In this document: piece by piece, positions 39,378 through 48,710 of the stretch
How positions within the stretch are numbered: the first letter of the stretch is position 1
Layout of the letters: each line of letters opens with the position of its first letter
DNA from: a virus
DNA: 59,924 nt
IMG/VR virus record: IMGVR_UViG_3300046558_000406
Coordinates: 1 to 59,924 of that record
Strand: one strand, 5' to 3'
Program-made: the position numbers and the translations under genes
Notes under the pieces: generated by a model
Database searches by the model: none
What the model saw: the letters and a program-made list of their open reading frames with translations, nothing else
What the model was told of the DNA's origin: nothing

Positions 39378-41588
39378 ATGGCCGTCGTCCGTCGATCGAT
39401 ATCGTCGTCCGGTCTTTTTTTGACAAAGACCGTCGTCGATATGGCCGAGTCTTTAGGGAAGCGTAATGGCCCGGCGCTTTCTTCAAAGAAAGTCATGTCG
39501 GGATACATCCTGATCGCAAAGAAAAACCAGACCCAGCCAGATGTGCCAGGGCTACCGCCGCACTTGCAGTCGCCGCTGGTGCGAAATTCTGTGCACCTGA
39601 ACGCGATAATTCTGGATTGCCCAGGGTATCTCTGCCTGCCGGGGCGTTACATCATCGGTAGCAACGTCTATCTGGAGTTTGCATACGTGCAGCCGCTCCC
39701 TCTGGGGCGTGATACCTACATGCCAGGCGCGATCGATGATGTACTCGAGAGCCAAGATGATCCGCCGGCCTTGGCTGGGCCTTACACATTCATCAAGCTT
39801 GGGTCGGAGGGGGCTGGCAACAAGGTGGCTACGCGCGTCTGGGGGGTTGGAACATCGTTTAATGGGGCTGGGTGTGCCTACGGGTTTGCGGCCGTGTACC
39901 TGTCCCTCAATCAGCTGAGCTGGGCGCTGTCCTATGCGAGGGAGGGCGATCCATTCGTCTATGCCATCCATGTGCTAAGCCCAAGCAATGTGCTGTGGAC
40001 GCCTACCGATACTCCTGGGCAGTTTTCAGGCCAGGGAAACGTAAATTCACCGGTGATCCATTGGTCACTTGAAATCGGGGAGTCGGTCCTTGCTGCAGTT
40101 GGGGCAAAGGCATTCGTCCGGCGCATGGGGGTGCCTTCGCAAAACTATGAGGCGACGTGGGATCTTGAAAACTACCCATGGATGACCTTTTCGGCACCTC
40201 AGCCATACGTCGATGATGACGGCCAGCAGTCCTACCGGATGATCGTAGCAGGGCAGGTCGTGTACGACGTAGGTGGACCGTATTACACCGATGACACGCC
40301 AGACGAGTATGGGTGGGGTGGCGGCAATTTCAAGACCGCCTCTGGATCGAAGGGCCTATGGGCTTGCCAGGTAGATGTCAACGGATTGGATGGAATGATT
40401 ACCGCTCAGTACAAAATCGACGGTGCTGACGACCCTGATGAGGATCGGCACCCATGGGAGGTATCAGAGAAAGAGGATGATCCTCAGCCAGCAGGCACAT
40501 GGTATCAACCAAATCATCATTTCAAGTCGTCTCCGGTGATGCTGGATACCGGCGAAGGGGTGATGATTGATATCTCTTATGTCCAGCGAACCAAGCAGTA
40601 CGAGGATAGCCCTACTCCATCTACAGAGGGCGCAAACCTATTCGTAGATGTCTGCTGGTTTATCGGTGGGGGGAGTCGATCCCAAACCATCAAAAAGACC
40701 CGGCTCCGAGCGGACATCTACGATAAAGACGGCGAACAAATCACGGACCAATACGGGCATGACGTTAAGTTCGACGCTGGCGACGACGAGATGAGATTTT
40801 TTTGCGGATCAGCTACCAACGGAGAGGTGATGGTTTCGGTGCTGTTCTCAACCTTTATCCCCGACAGTTCGCCCCTACTGAGTATCGTGGTTGCGAATCG
40901 ATCAGGCGCATCTGTCGCCTACTCAGGCAAGCCTGGCTTTGCTCAGAACATATCAAGCACCCTCGACGAGGCAGTAACGGCTCAGTACACGGATCACCCC
41001 ACACTGGATCCTGACGCAGAAGATCCCAACGACCGCGATACCAGTCGATACTGGACAATGCCTACAGGTGACGGCCAGGTCTCCTACATCGGTAATGGCA
41101 GGTTTATGTTTTACGTATCTTCAGAGTGGACAACACCTGAAGAGGACGACATTTTCTTTACTCCGCACGGGAATCTCGCAGTCGCAATATTCGACCTTGA
41201 GGGTGGGATAGAACTGGCCGGAGTAATCGAGTCAGCCTTGACAGATTCAATGGTTCGCGGCGGCGGTACGTCTGGCGGTGGCATTCTCACTCAGCAATAT
41301 AGAGGCCCGCGGGTTGGCCGAATTGAGGTCGTCAGACCCGAGAGCGACGGCTATGACGCCTCCACCGACTCTGGTCACCCGGCGACCTTGATAGCCACCA
41401 GGGGCTGGGGAAGTCCAGCGATCTCATCTACCGAGCAGAACGGCCAAGACATCAGAAACGGCACGACGTGGATCAGCTACGACTCTGGCGCGAGCTGGAC
41501 CGTCATGCTGAATTACGGCTCGCCCGCCGGCGCATTCCATTGCGGCAATGCCGCCCAGGCCCGAGACGAGCCCATCGTTCGGGTCTAA
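39378..41588 (+). CDS. Very large virion protein of unknown family
   Basis: A 736-residue protein, beta-rich throughout. It has many Trp, Tyr, Asp and Gly residues and a C-terminal domain with ATRGWGSPAISSTEQ and GTTWISYDSGASWTVMLNYG, the last resembling an Asp-box (S-x-D-x-G-x-x-W) as in sialidase-type propellers. It could be a receptor-binding or carbohydrate-binding tail component. The gene starts one base after the previous stop. Family unknown, hence only moderate confidence in the role. Confidence 0.65.
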   Translation: MAVVRRSISSSGLFLTKTVVDMAESLGKRNGPALSSKKVMSGYILIAKKNQTQPDVPGLPPHLQSPLVRNSVHLNAIILDCPGYLCLPGRYIIGSNVYLEFAYVQPLPLGRDTYMPGAIDDVLESQDDPPALAGPYTFIKLGSEGAGNKVATRVWGVGTSFNGAGCAYGFAAVYLSLNQLSWALSYAREGDPFVYAIHVLSPSNVLWTPTDTPGQFSGQGNVNSPVIHWSLEIGESVLAAVGAKAFVRRMGVPSQNYEATWDLENYPWMTFSAPQPYVDDDGQQSYRMIVAGQVVYDVGGPYYTDDTPDEYGWGGGNFKTASGSKGLWACQVDVNGLDGMITAQYKIDGADDPDEDRHPWEVSEKEDDPQPAGTWYQPNHHFKSSPVMLDTGEGVMIDISYVQRTKQYEDSPTPSTEGANLFVDVCWFIGGGSRSQTIKKTRLRADIYDKDGEQITDQYGHDVKFDAGDDEMRFFCGSATNGEVMVSVLFSTFIPDSSPLLSIVVANRSGASVAYSGKPGFAQNISSTLDEAVTAQYTDHPTLDPDAEDPNDRDTSRYWTMPTGDGQVSYIGNGRFMFYVSSEWTTPEEDDIFFTPHGNLAVAIFDLEGGIELAGVIESALTDSMVRGGGTSGGGILTQQYRGPRVGRIEVVRPESDGYDASTDSGHPATLIATRGWGSPAISSTEQNGQDIRNGTTWISYDSGASWTVMLNYGSPAGAFHCGNAAQARDEPIVRV

Positions 41589-41604
41589 CTGAAGAGGATT
41601 ATTC

Positions 41605-42681
41605 ATGGCGATTATTGGCTATCTTGACGCTGGCACTCGGGCGACCCCTGATGATGATTACGTCTACTCGCTTTTCCTGTTCGACTCGGTTAGTGGGGCG
41701 CAGACCGCGCAGATCGCCCTGCAGAGTCAGGCATACAACTTTGGCAATGGCACCTTGTCGAGAGATGGGTCGACCCTGGCGGTCAAGGGAGTTAACGACA
41801 GCTTTATCTATTTTTGCGACACGGCAAGCGGGAATATTCGAAAAACGCCAATCACCGGATTTATTAGTGCCGGGCAGTACGGATTTGGCCCTGAGGGTAA
41901 TTTTTACGCTTACGTTTTCGGCACCCCCGGAGTTCTGATTAGCATTCCACCTCCCTACACTACGCCGTCGTATATTTCTCTATCGTCCGATCCGATCACT
42001 GATTTCAGCGTAACCGGGGTGGCAGATCTAATTGTTATCTCAACCCGCGATCAGAATAGCGGGAGCCCCACAGGGATATTTCGGCTGAATGCCAGTACTG
42101 GGGCGCAATCTACCTATATCGACCTCGGGCAGACGGCCTGGTCGTACGGGCCCTATGCTGGCGTGACAGCAAGCCCGGATGCGCGATTCATGGCTCTATC
42201 CCCGGCAAACCTGAGACAGAACATCACTACATTCGACGTCGACGCAACTCTGTTGACGTCATCTGACTCTTCAGGCAGTAACACTGACAAGTCCAAAAAT
42301 GCTGGGTTCAGCGGCGATGGCGAACAGCTTGTATACCGGTATGGCGACACCACGCTCGCGGTGCGAAACCTAACATCCAATGTGCTCAATATTCGAGACT
42401 TCCAAGTACAACTGGATGACAACGTCACAGGCAGCCTCGCCGCCGACTACGCCCTGGTGGGAATGGTCGATGACAGTCATGTGTTGTTGCATAACCGTGG
42501 GTTGTTGGCGGTATTGGACTTTAACTCCGGGGTCGTCACGACGCGGATCAACAAGCGTAACCAAGGGCTATATGAGACTGACGGCCTACCAATCGCTTAT
42601 CTAGGGCTCGGCATCGGTGGCCCGCCACCTGAACCTACCGGGTTCTGGCAGGACTTCGTCAAAGCGACCGAGGCTGCATAG
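41605..42681 (+). CDS. WD40-like beta-propeller virion protein
   Basis: A 358-residue protein of repeated beta blades: GTLSRDGSTLAVKGVND, GFGPEGNFYAYVFGTPG, ASPDARFMALSPAN, GFSGDGEQLVYRYGD. The S-x-D-G/A-x-x-(L/F)-A motif every 45-60 residues predicts a WD40/TolB-like propeller, unusual in a phage. Downstream of the 736-residue protein, so probably an external tail component. Base composition is slightly lower in G+C than in the head genes. Confidence 0.65.
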   Translation: MAIIGYLDAGTRATPDDDYVYSLFLFDSVSGAQTAQIALQSQAYNFGNGTLSRDGSTLAVKGVNDSFIYFCDTASGNIRKTPITGFISAGQYGFGPEGNFYAYVFGTPGVLISIPPPYTTPSYISLSSDPITDFSVTGVADLIVISTRDQNSGSPTGIFRLNASTGAQSTYIDLGQTAWSYGPYAGVTASPDARFMALSPANLRQNITTFDVDATLLTSSDSSGSNTDKSKNAGFSGDGEQLVYRYGDTTLAVRNLTSNVLNIRDFQVQLDDNVTGSLAADYALVGMVDDSHVLLHNRGLLAVLDFNSGVVTTRINKRNQGLYETDGLPIAYLGLGIGGPPPEPTGFWQDFVKATEAA

Positions 42682-42684
42682 GGA

Positions 42685-42712
42685 TTGCCATAGTCATCCA
42701 GCCACATAGTTT
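42685..42712 (+). promoter_or_regulatory. Late promoter-like motif, copy 5
   Basis: TTGCCA, 16-base spacer ending CATCCAGCCACA, then TAGTTT. It begins three bases after the propeller gene and drives the two ejection-protein genes. Confidence 0.75.
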
Positions 42713-42745
42713 GACCGCATCAGAATTGGGCGTGGAGTGATTGAG

Positions 42746-44707
42746 ATGGCTGTCGGGGATTTGATTGGTGAGATCGGCAACAGTTACCTGACGGCGGCCG
42801 AACGCGCGGCCAGGGCAGGGATCAAGCCAAGTTTGGCGGATGGGTTCAATCCGGCCTCTGGGCCGGTGGCACGGGCGACTCAGCAGCTCACAAGCCTCAG
42901 CCAGGTCGCGCCCCAGACGGCGCCAGCTTCGAATCCAACCCAGGTGACTACTCCTACGCCAGCAAGTCCGCCTAGCCTGTCATCGGCGCTGCCAGCCGGA
43001 GTTGCAGCGGCAGCCCCGGCAGCATCACCTCCGGACCTGTCGCAGGCATACACGCAAAGCACTGGACTGCCTACTCAGGCACCTACCAGCTTTGCGGAGG
43101 CTGGCGCCAATATCGGCCGCGACCTCCTGCAAAATCCCCAGCTCGCGGCCCAGCAGCAGCCAGCACCAGTAACCGAAGCACCTCCGGCGGTCACGACGCC
43201 CGCGCCGATAACCCCGGACCTGCGCAGCATCGATACCACGGCCCAAGTCAATGTTCAGCCACCCGTCACCTCTCTCGGTGATGCTTATCGGCCAGTAGTC
43301 GGGACCGCCGACACGTCTAATGGCCGCACAAGTATCGTAGGCAAGCTCAATCCGGATGGCACGGCATCGTTTTCGAATGACAAAACCGACCTGCGGAGCG
43401 CTTACGGTATGGCGCCAGTAAGCGACCCTAAAACCCTGTCCCCGGCTGATCAGGCGAATATCGAGAATGCTGCTGGTTCCGGCCCCTCGTTCGCGGCTCT
43501 GGGCTCGGCCAAGAATATGGGTGATGGGGTTGGCTCGTTTTCGCAATTCAACCAGGGCGACGCCAAGCTTGCGATGGATCGGTACCAGCGGGCTCACGAT
43601 CTTCGTCAGGGCTACAAGGAAGAAGACGCTCTTGCCGTGGCGCGTCAGCAAGCCAGTATCGACGGAAGCTTCGGGTACGTAGCGGACAGTAGCAGGCCGA
43701 CTACGCGGAGCGACCTTGCGCAGGCGGGGCTTACTCAGCAGGCAGGGCAAAGCGATCAGCAAGCCATTCAAAATGCCCAGAACGCAATTTCTACAGGGCA
43801 GGCCCAGCGCGCCGCAGCAGCTCAGGCGCGACAAGCTCAGAACGTCGAAGACCTTCGGGTTGCGGCCGCCGCTCCTGATGCCACGCCACAGGCTAAGGCC
43901 GCATACAATTCGGTTATCGACCCAGATGGCTCGAAGGCGCTCGCCAGGCAAGTGCAGCAGGCGCAAATCAACAAGACCATTGCCGAAACCAGCAAAACCA
44001 AGGCAGAGGCAGATACGGCTCCCGATCTTGCCAAGTCTCAGGTTGGGAAAAACCAGGCCGAGACCGCAAAACTGACCGGTGAGGCCAATGGTACTGGCGC
44101 GGCAGGGCAGCAGCGGCAATTGAACCAGCTTGAGATTGATAAAAAGAAAACCGATGCAGCAAGTGCAGCCCAGGCCACGGCCTCACAGAAAGCCAACGCT
44201 TATGATCTGACTCGGGAGGCAAGTTCACTTGTTGCCGATATCGCCAAAAGTGATTATTTGAACAGTATTACAGGAACGCTGGACTCAAGAACGCCTACTC
44301 TTTTGGGCGGCTCGCAGGATTTGGTGAATAAGGCTCAGCGACTTCAGACGCTGCTCACGGTTGATAATTTGAAGCTGATGACCGGCGTCTTGACAGATAG
44401 GGACATAACATTCCTTTCGCAGGTTGGCTCCGGCTTGAATATTGGTGAGAACGGTATACGCGGATCCGAGGAGGGGACGAGGGAACGACTCGGCAAGATA
44501 TCCGAAAAGCTCTCATCCAAGCTTTCTGAATATGAAAAAGCCAATCCAAACGCAGGAAAGCCTCAGCCAGCACAGCAGAGCCAGCCAGCTCAGGCCCAAG
44601 CAACGCAAGGCACACCAGTCCAGATTGTCGACGCGGCTGGTTACGCAGCTCTACCATCCGGCGCCGAGTACATCGACCCGAACGGCGTTCACAGGAGTAA
44701 ACGCTAA
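42746..44707 (+). CDS. Internal virion/ejection-type protein
   Basis: A 653-residue protein. A Pro/Ala/Thr-rich disordered N-terminal third (about 30-190) precedes helical, Gln/Ala-rich coiled-coil stretches (QAQRAAAAQARQAQNVEDLR, NKTIAETSKTKAEADTAPD) and a compact C-terminal part (SLVADIAKSDYLNSITG). Such proteins are carried inside the head and sent ahead of the DNA in podoviruses. GGAG lies eight bases before the chosen ATG. Confidence 0.7.
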   Translation: MAVGDLIGEIGNSYLTAAERAARAGIKPSLADGFNPASGPVARATQQLTSLSQVAPQTAPASNPTQVTTPTPASPPSLSSALPAGVAAAAPAASPPDLSQAYTQSTGLPTQAPTSFAEAGANIGRDLLQNPQLAAQQQPAPVTEAPPAVTTPAPITPDLRSIDTTAQVNVQPPVTSLGDAYRPVVGTADTSNGRTSIVGKLNPDGTASFSNDKTDLRSAYGMAPVSDPKTLSPADQANIENAAGSGPSFAALGSAKNMGDGVGSFSQFNQGDAKLAMDRYQRAHDLRQGYKEEDALAVARQQASIDGSFGYVADSSRPTTRSDLAQAGLTQQAGQSDQQAIQNAQNAISTGQAQRAAAAQARQAQNVEDLRVAAAAPDATPQAKAAYNSVIDPDGSKALARQVQQAQINKTIAETSKTKAEADTAPDLAKSQVGKNQAETAKLTGEANGTGAAGQQRQLNQLEIDKKKTDAASAAQATASQKANAYDLTREASSLVADIAKSDYLNSITGTLDSRTPTLLGGSQDLVNKAQRLQTLLTVDNLKLMTGVLTDRDITFLSQVGSGLNIGENGIRGSEEGTRERLGKISEKLSSKLSEYEKANPNAGKPQPAQQSQPAQAQATQGTPVQIVDAAGYAALPSGAEYIDPNGVHRSKR

Positions 44708-47115
44708 TGGCCGCATGGGATGAGGATCCAGTTGTTCAGCCCGCCACGACTGTGGTCTCGCCGCCAACTCTGCCGCCGCAGACTGTCGCCCCTGTGGCCG
44801 CCAATGCATGGGAGACTGACCCGGTTGTAGCACCAGCGCCATCTGGCGCCGCCACTGCTCCGGCAAGCAGCCCGGCCAGCCCGCAAGCCTACAGTTACGT
44901 TAAACCGCCAGACGTCGGCACCGGCGAAGCATTCTTGCGCGGGGCTGGCGATGGCCTCACGTTCGGCTTTTCTGACGAGCTTGTCGGGGGCGCCAAAGCA
45001 GCCTTGCAGCCAGTATTCGGCACTGGCGACAGCAGCGATTCGTTTGGCGATCGCTTTGACAAGAACGTCGATGAGCAGCGCGGGCTACTTAAGGCCGCAC
45101 AGGACCAGCACCCGGTAGCGACCATTGCGGGTGGGTTGGTCGGCGGTATTGCGCCAGCCGTGCTGACCGGCGGTACCACGGCCGGGGCGAGCCTCGCGGC
45201 CAATGTTGGCCGGGGCGCGCTGTATGGCGCGGGATATGGAGCGGCCTACGGCTTTGGTTCTGCCGAGGGAGATCCGCTTGAGCGTCTGCCTGAAGCCGCA
45301 AAGGGCGCGGCTATTGGCGGCGTTCTGGGCGCTGCGCTCCCGGCAGTTATCGGTGGCGCCGGGGCGCTCACCCGCAGCGCGGCGAAAAAGACCGAGGCTG
45401 AGCTTGTCGCGCAGCAGGCCGCGACGCAGACAGCTCGCAACGATCAGGCGGCGGCGAACGCAGCGAACGGTAGCGCCGACGTCCTATCGGATCGGGAGGG
45501 CGTGGTTCAGGCGTTCGCTGATGCTGCTCAGTCTGGACGCAGAACTCAGGCGCAGACGCTGGCATCTCTCGCCGATGAAGTGGCGCCTGACCAGAAGATA
45601 TTGGACGCCGCAGACCATCTCGGCATGCGCGGAGACCTGATCCCATCCCAGTATTCCAAGAGCCAGGCATACCGAGAAACCGAGCAAGCCATAGCTTCTA
45701 TTCCTGGCAGCGAGATAAACGCAAAGCAGGTCGCCAGCTATCAGACGCTCTCCCAGAAAGCGGATGACCTGATAACGCAGTATGGGGGCTCGCTCGACAA
45801 GAGTGCATTTTCGGACAAGTTCAGAGTTGAAAGCCAGGCCACTATTAATGGTCTGAACAAGCAAGCTGAAGACCTGTACTCTCGCGTGACCAGCGCCATA
45901 CCGGCACAGACTCAGGCGCCGGCCGACAACACAATCGCGCTAATCCAGGGGCGAATCGCTGATTTTGGTGGTGCTTCGCTGCTGTCTGCAGATGAGCGGA
46001 AAGCTCTCAATGTGCTGATGCCGTCATCGGAAGTAATTCCCAATCCGATGATCCCCGGCACTGTGCAGACGGTAACAAAATTCCCAACGTATGCCGCATT
46101 GGATGCAGTGCGCAAGTCTGTGGGTGACGGATACAAGGGTAGAGGACCATTTGCCAATTCCAGCAGCAGAACGCTTGATGCTCTGTATTCAAGCCTGAGC
46201 AAGGATCAGCAGGCAATCGCAGATGCGGCTGGTGTCGGCAACATCTTTACCGCGGCCAAATCAGTAGTTGCTCAACGTAAGGGCCTCGAAGACAACCTCG
46301 TTCAAGCCATCGGCAAAGATATGACCGGAGCGATCACGTCCTCCTTCGGCACGGCGGTCAAAAGCTTAGAAAAGGGAGACTTCAAAAACTTCGATAAATT
46401 GATCGGCCTAATACCGCCACATCTGCGGCAAGAGGCTGTGATCACCTCTCTAAACGACGCATTCACCAACCGCAGTGGCGCTCAAAAGCAGCTCAATGTG
46501 CCTGGGTTCGTTGACTGGTATACCGGCATAAGCCGTAACGAAGCGGCAAAGGAACGCTTCACAAAGTACCTTGACCCTGGCGCCGTTAAAACGTTAGACG
46601 CCATAGCGGTCCTGGGGGGCGGCATGCGCAGAGCGTCAAAGGAATACATCACGACTGGTAAGGCTAACTCGGTCAACATGCTCAGGGACATTACCGAGGA
46701 CGGCGGGCTGCTATCCAAGGTCATGGATATAGGTAAGCAGGTTGGCGCTGCGGAGGGGGTAACAAGCTCGCTCGGCTTCCCCGGCGCTGGTACCGTCGGC
46801 GTAATGACCAAGATTCTTTCCGCCAAAAAAACTCCGATTACTGAGGCCGCCGAGGCATTGATCCAAAATCCGAAATTCCATGATGCGATTTTCACCGCAG
46901 CTAATACCAACGGCGCACAGATTGGTCGTATGCAGGCGCGGGAGGCTCAGCTCATGCGAACGCTGGCATACCGCAAGTGGTTTGCTGCTTTAGGTGAAGA
47001 TGCCAAGGCGCAAATTCGATCAGTCGGCCCGGTTACGTACCTGATGACGGATCAGACGCCGCAGACAGCAAAGCCGAAGCCGGTCGAGCTGCCGCCTACC
47101 ACTGTCACGCCATAA
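44707..47115 (+). CDS. DNA ejection protein
   Basis: An 802-residue protein, the largest in the window. The N-terminus holds a duplicated motif AWDEDPVV/AWETDPVV, then GEAFLRGAGDGLTFGFSDEL and a Gly/Ala-rich, membrane-active-looking segment (GGVLGAALPAVIGGAGALT, about 195-225). Helical coiled coils follow to the C-terminus. The pattern matches P22 gp16/gp20-like ejection proteins or a lytic-transglycosylase-free T7 gp16-type protein; no transglycosylase motif is visible. Confidence 0.75.
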   Translation: MAAWDEDPVVQPATTVVSPPTLPPQTVAPVAANAWETDPVVAPAPSGAATAPASSPASPQAYSYVKPPDVGTGEAFLRGAGDGLTFGFSDELVGGAKAALQPVFGTGDSSDSFGDRFDKNVDEQRGLLKAAQDQHPVATIAGGLVGGIAPAVLTGGTTAGASLAANVGRGALYGAGYGAAYGFGSAEGDPLERLPEAAKGAAIGGVLGAALPAVIGGAGALTRSAAKKTEAELVAQQAATQTARNDQAAANAANGSADVLSDREGVVQAFADAAQSGRRTQAQTLASLADEVAPDQKILDAADHLGMRGDLIPSQYSKSQAYRETEQAIASIPGSEINAKQVASYQTLSQKADDLITQYGGSLDKSAFSDKFRVESQATINGLNKQAEDLYSRVTSAIPAQTQAPADNTIALIQGRIADFGGASLLSADERKALNVLMPSSEVIPNPMIPGTVQTVTKFPTYAALDAVRKSVGDGYKGRGPFANSSSRTLDALYSSLSKDQQAIADAAGVGNIFTAAKSVVAQRKGLEDNLVQAIGKDMTGAITSSFGTAVKSLEKGDFKNFDKLIGLIPPHLRQEAVITSLNDAFTNRSGAQKQLNVPGFVDWYTGISRNEAAKERFTKYLDPGAVKTLDAIAVLGGGMRRASKEYITTGKANSVNMLRDITEDGGLLSKVMDIGKQVGAAEGVTSSLGFPGAGTVGVMTKILSAKKTPITEAAEALIQNPKFHDAIFTAANTNGAQIGRMQAREAQLMRTLAYRKWFAALGEDAKAQIRSVGPVTYLMTDQTPQTAKPKPVELPPTTVTP

Positions 47116-47153
47116 CCACTATGATGGCGTCTTGCTCCCCGGATCAGGACGCC

Positions 47154-47372
47154 ATGCGCGATATCAATTCAAAGCAATCACGCAAGGCTGGGCTGCGCCG
47201 CCTATGGCTCGTCATTTCGGTAATCTGGCTGGTTGGCACGATTGCCATGGTTTTCGATCACCATAATGCATTTATGCTGTTCGTACTTGCTGGCGCGCTA
47301 CCCGTTGCTGCCCTCTACACCCTGATCGCCGGTATCAACTGGGTGATCGAAGGGTTTCGCTCAGATAGATAG
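47154..47372 (+). CDS. Small membrane protein (72 aa)
   Basis: Two hydrophobic segments (LWLVISVIWLVGTIAMVF and AFMLFVLAGALPVAALYTL) connected by a short loop, with a basic N-terminus. AGGA lies five bases before the ATG at 47154; an upstream ATG pair at 47121 lacks a site. It ends exactly where the leftward exported-protein gene ends. Could be a superinfection-exclusion-type membrane protein, by position only. Confidence 0.5.
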   Translation: MRDINSKQSRKAGLRRLWLVISVIWLVGTIAMVFDHHNAFMLFVLAGALPVAALYTLIAGINWVIEGFRSDR

Positions 47373-47774
47373 CTAACAACCTGGCTTAGCAACGCCCAGA
47401 AACATAGACGCTTTATTGAGCGGCCCGAACCCGCCCCGAGATTGCGTCATGTAGGCCACGCCTTTCGCAGCGTCTACCGACCAAACCTCTACAGTCGTCC
47501 CTTGCCCGTTCGCTGCGTAGATGACAGTGGAATCACCGAGCGTGATGGTTTTGCCGCCGTCGTATGAGCCAGCATTTCCGACAACTGCAATCGATGGCTT
47601 GTCGCCGATCCTGATCACAAATACCCCGTTGCGGAAGCCGTCTTCGGATATTTTGTAGTCCTCCGTGGCGTATGCAGCGACTCCGCTCATCTGGGTAACT
47701 ACCCAGCAGGTGTCAGCCATTGCAGGGGCGGCGACCAGCACCGCTACCATCCCCGCGTAACTCCGCAGCTTCAT
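47373..47774 (-). CDS. Leftward exported protein, moron candidate
   Basis: A 133-residue protein with a signal peptide (MKLRSYAGMVAVLVAAPAMA, cleavage likely after AMA), then a beta-rich mature part with two cysteines (TCWVV near the N-terminus and the last residue) able to form a disulfide. It is transcribed against the late operons in the position of P22 sieA. An envelope-located lysogenic conversion or exclusion protein is a fair guess, not shown by sequence. Confidence 0.65.
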   Translation of the reverse strand: MKLRSYAGMVAVLVAAPAMADTCWVVTQMSGVAAYATEDYKISEDGFRNGVFVIRIGDKPSIAVVGNAGSYDGGKTITLGDSTVIYAANGQGTTVEVWSVDAAKGVAYMTQSRGGFGPLNKASMFLGVAKPGC

Positions 47775-47840
47775 CGCATCATCCTTGATCTACATTGAGA
47801 GATGGCACTATGTCATCTATCCCGACCAGGGCGATAGTCC

Positions 47841-47868
47841 TTGCAACTCTATTTCAGCCACATAGCTT
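47841..47868 (+). promoter_or_regulatory. Late promoter-like motif, copy 6
   Basis: TTGCAA, 16-base spacer ending ATTTCAGCCACA, then TAGCTT. It lies 28 bases before the 56-residue gene at 47896. Confidence 0.65.
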
Positions 47869-47895
47869 GCCCTCTAACGCCAAGAGGGCCGTATC

Positions 47896-48066
47896 ATGCA
47901 AACAAAATTCAACCCGGAAGACGACGCCTGTATCGACGCCGTAGCCGCGCGAGTTATCCAAAAGCTGGATGAACGCGAAAAGGAGCGGTCCGCGAAGACA
48001 GTAGCCGCATTCAAGGCGATTTCCGAAGGATTCGCCACTACGGTGGTTGGTCAGCGAAAGGGATAA
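47896..48066 (+). CDS. Small helical phage protein (56 aa)
   Basis: MQTKFNPEDDACIDAVAARV, one long helix rich in Glu and Lys, ending ATTVVGQRKG. It is a single-gene transcription unit: preceded by a late motif and followed by the converging leftward repressor gene. Function unknown. Confidence 0.55.
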   Translation: MQTKFNPEDDACIDAVAARVIQKLDEREKERSAKTVAAFKAISEGFATTVVGQRKG

Positions 48067-48070
48067 CGGC

Positions 48071-48451
48071 TTATCGCTTAAGTCTCCTGGGGTCCTCGCC
48101 CTTCAGGCGTGGCTTCATGGCGTCTATCTCGTCCTCATCAAAAAGCTCGGTCATATTACTGAAATCAATGGCTGCATCCGAGCCTGAGTAGCCCTTCTTG
48201 GCGTCCCGCTCAATCACTGCGAGCCGAACCTTTTCGACGAGTCCGGCCTGGGTCTCGACGAGCATCTTTAAAAATTGTTCTTGGGTGTATCGCTCAGCCG
48301 GAGACTGGTGATTGAAATAACTTTCCTCGAGGCGAGCGATTATTTCAGCATTCATCGATTTGCTGGACTGTTCAGCAGATTCCGCGAGGTGCTCATGTAG
48401 AGCCTTCGGAATGCGCAGTGTTATGCGGGTGTAGCGGTCTTCGGTATCCAT
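48071..48451 (-). CDS. Mnt-like ribbon-helix-helix repressor
   Basis: A 126-residue protein. RYTRITLRIPKALHEHLAES followed by SSKSMNAEIIARLEESYF is an Arc/Mnt ribbon-helix-helix (strand TRITLRIP, the asparagine in S-M-N-A-E-I-I-A-R-L as in Mnt). The remaining C-terminal 70 residues form a helical oligomerisation region. It is leftward and divergent from another ribbon-helix-helix gene, with three palindromic operators between, exactly the mnt-arc arrangement of P22 immI. Confidence 0.85.
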   Translation of the reverse strand: MDTEDRYTRITLRIPKALHEHLAESAEQSSKSMNAEIIARLEESYFNHQSPAERYTQEQFLKMLVETQAGLVEKVRLAVIERDAKKGYSGSDAAIDFSNMTELFDEDEIDAMKPRLKGEDPRRLKR

Positions 48452-48460
48452 TTCATCAAT

Positions 48461-48541
48461 TTACACGAAAATCGTGTCACATTTAAAGTTGACACAGTTT
48501 CAGTGTCATGTGATTCTGCGTGTGACACAACTGTCGTGTCA
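48461..48541. promoter_or_regulatory. Three TGACAC-N7-GTGTCA operators
   Basis: TTACAC-N7-GTGTCA (48461-48479), TGACAC-N7-GTGTCA (48490-48508) and TGACAC-N7-GTGTCA (48523-48541), 29 and 33 bases apart, between the divergent ribbon-helix-helix genes. The second overlaps a rightward TTGACA -35 (48489-48494), the probable promoter of the arc/ant-like operon. Confidence 0.75.
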
Positions 48542-48556
48542 CCTAAGGAGAAGGAA

Positions 48557-48709
48557 ATGGCGGAAGACGTAAGAGCAACCACAAGGATTCCAAAGCACAT
48601 CGCTGAATGGCTCAAGCTGCAAGCTAAGCAGCACCATCGCTCCATGAATGGCCAGCTCATTGAATGCCTGGAAACCCTGATGCGAAGTTCTAAAAGTGAG
48701 CGCGCATAA
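48557..48709 (+). CDS. Arc-like ribbon-helix-helix repressor (50 aa)
   Basis: MAEDVRATTRIPKHIAEWLK then HHRSMNGQLIECLETLM: the complete ribbon-helix-helix fold and almost nothing else, like Arc (53 residues). AAGGAG precedes the ATG. It lies ahead of the antirepressor gene and would repress it, as Arc does for ant in P22. Confidence 0.85.
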   Translation: MAEDVRATTRIPKHIAEWLKLQAKQHHRSMNGQLIECLETLMRSSKSERA

Positions 48710-48710
48710 A

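Noticed and set aside
44707-47115. A lytic transglycosylase domain in the large ejection protein
   Set aside because: No catalytic Glu with the ESxF/GLMQ-type motifs could be found.
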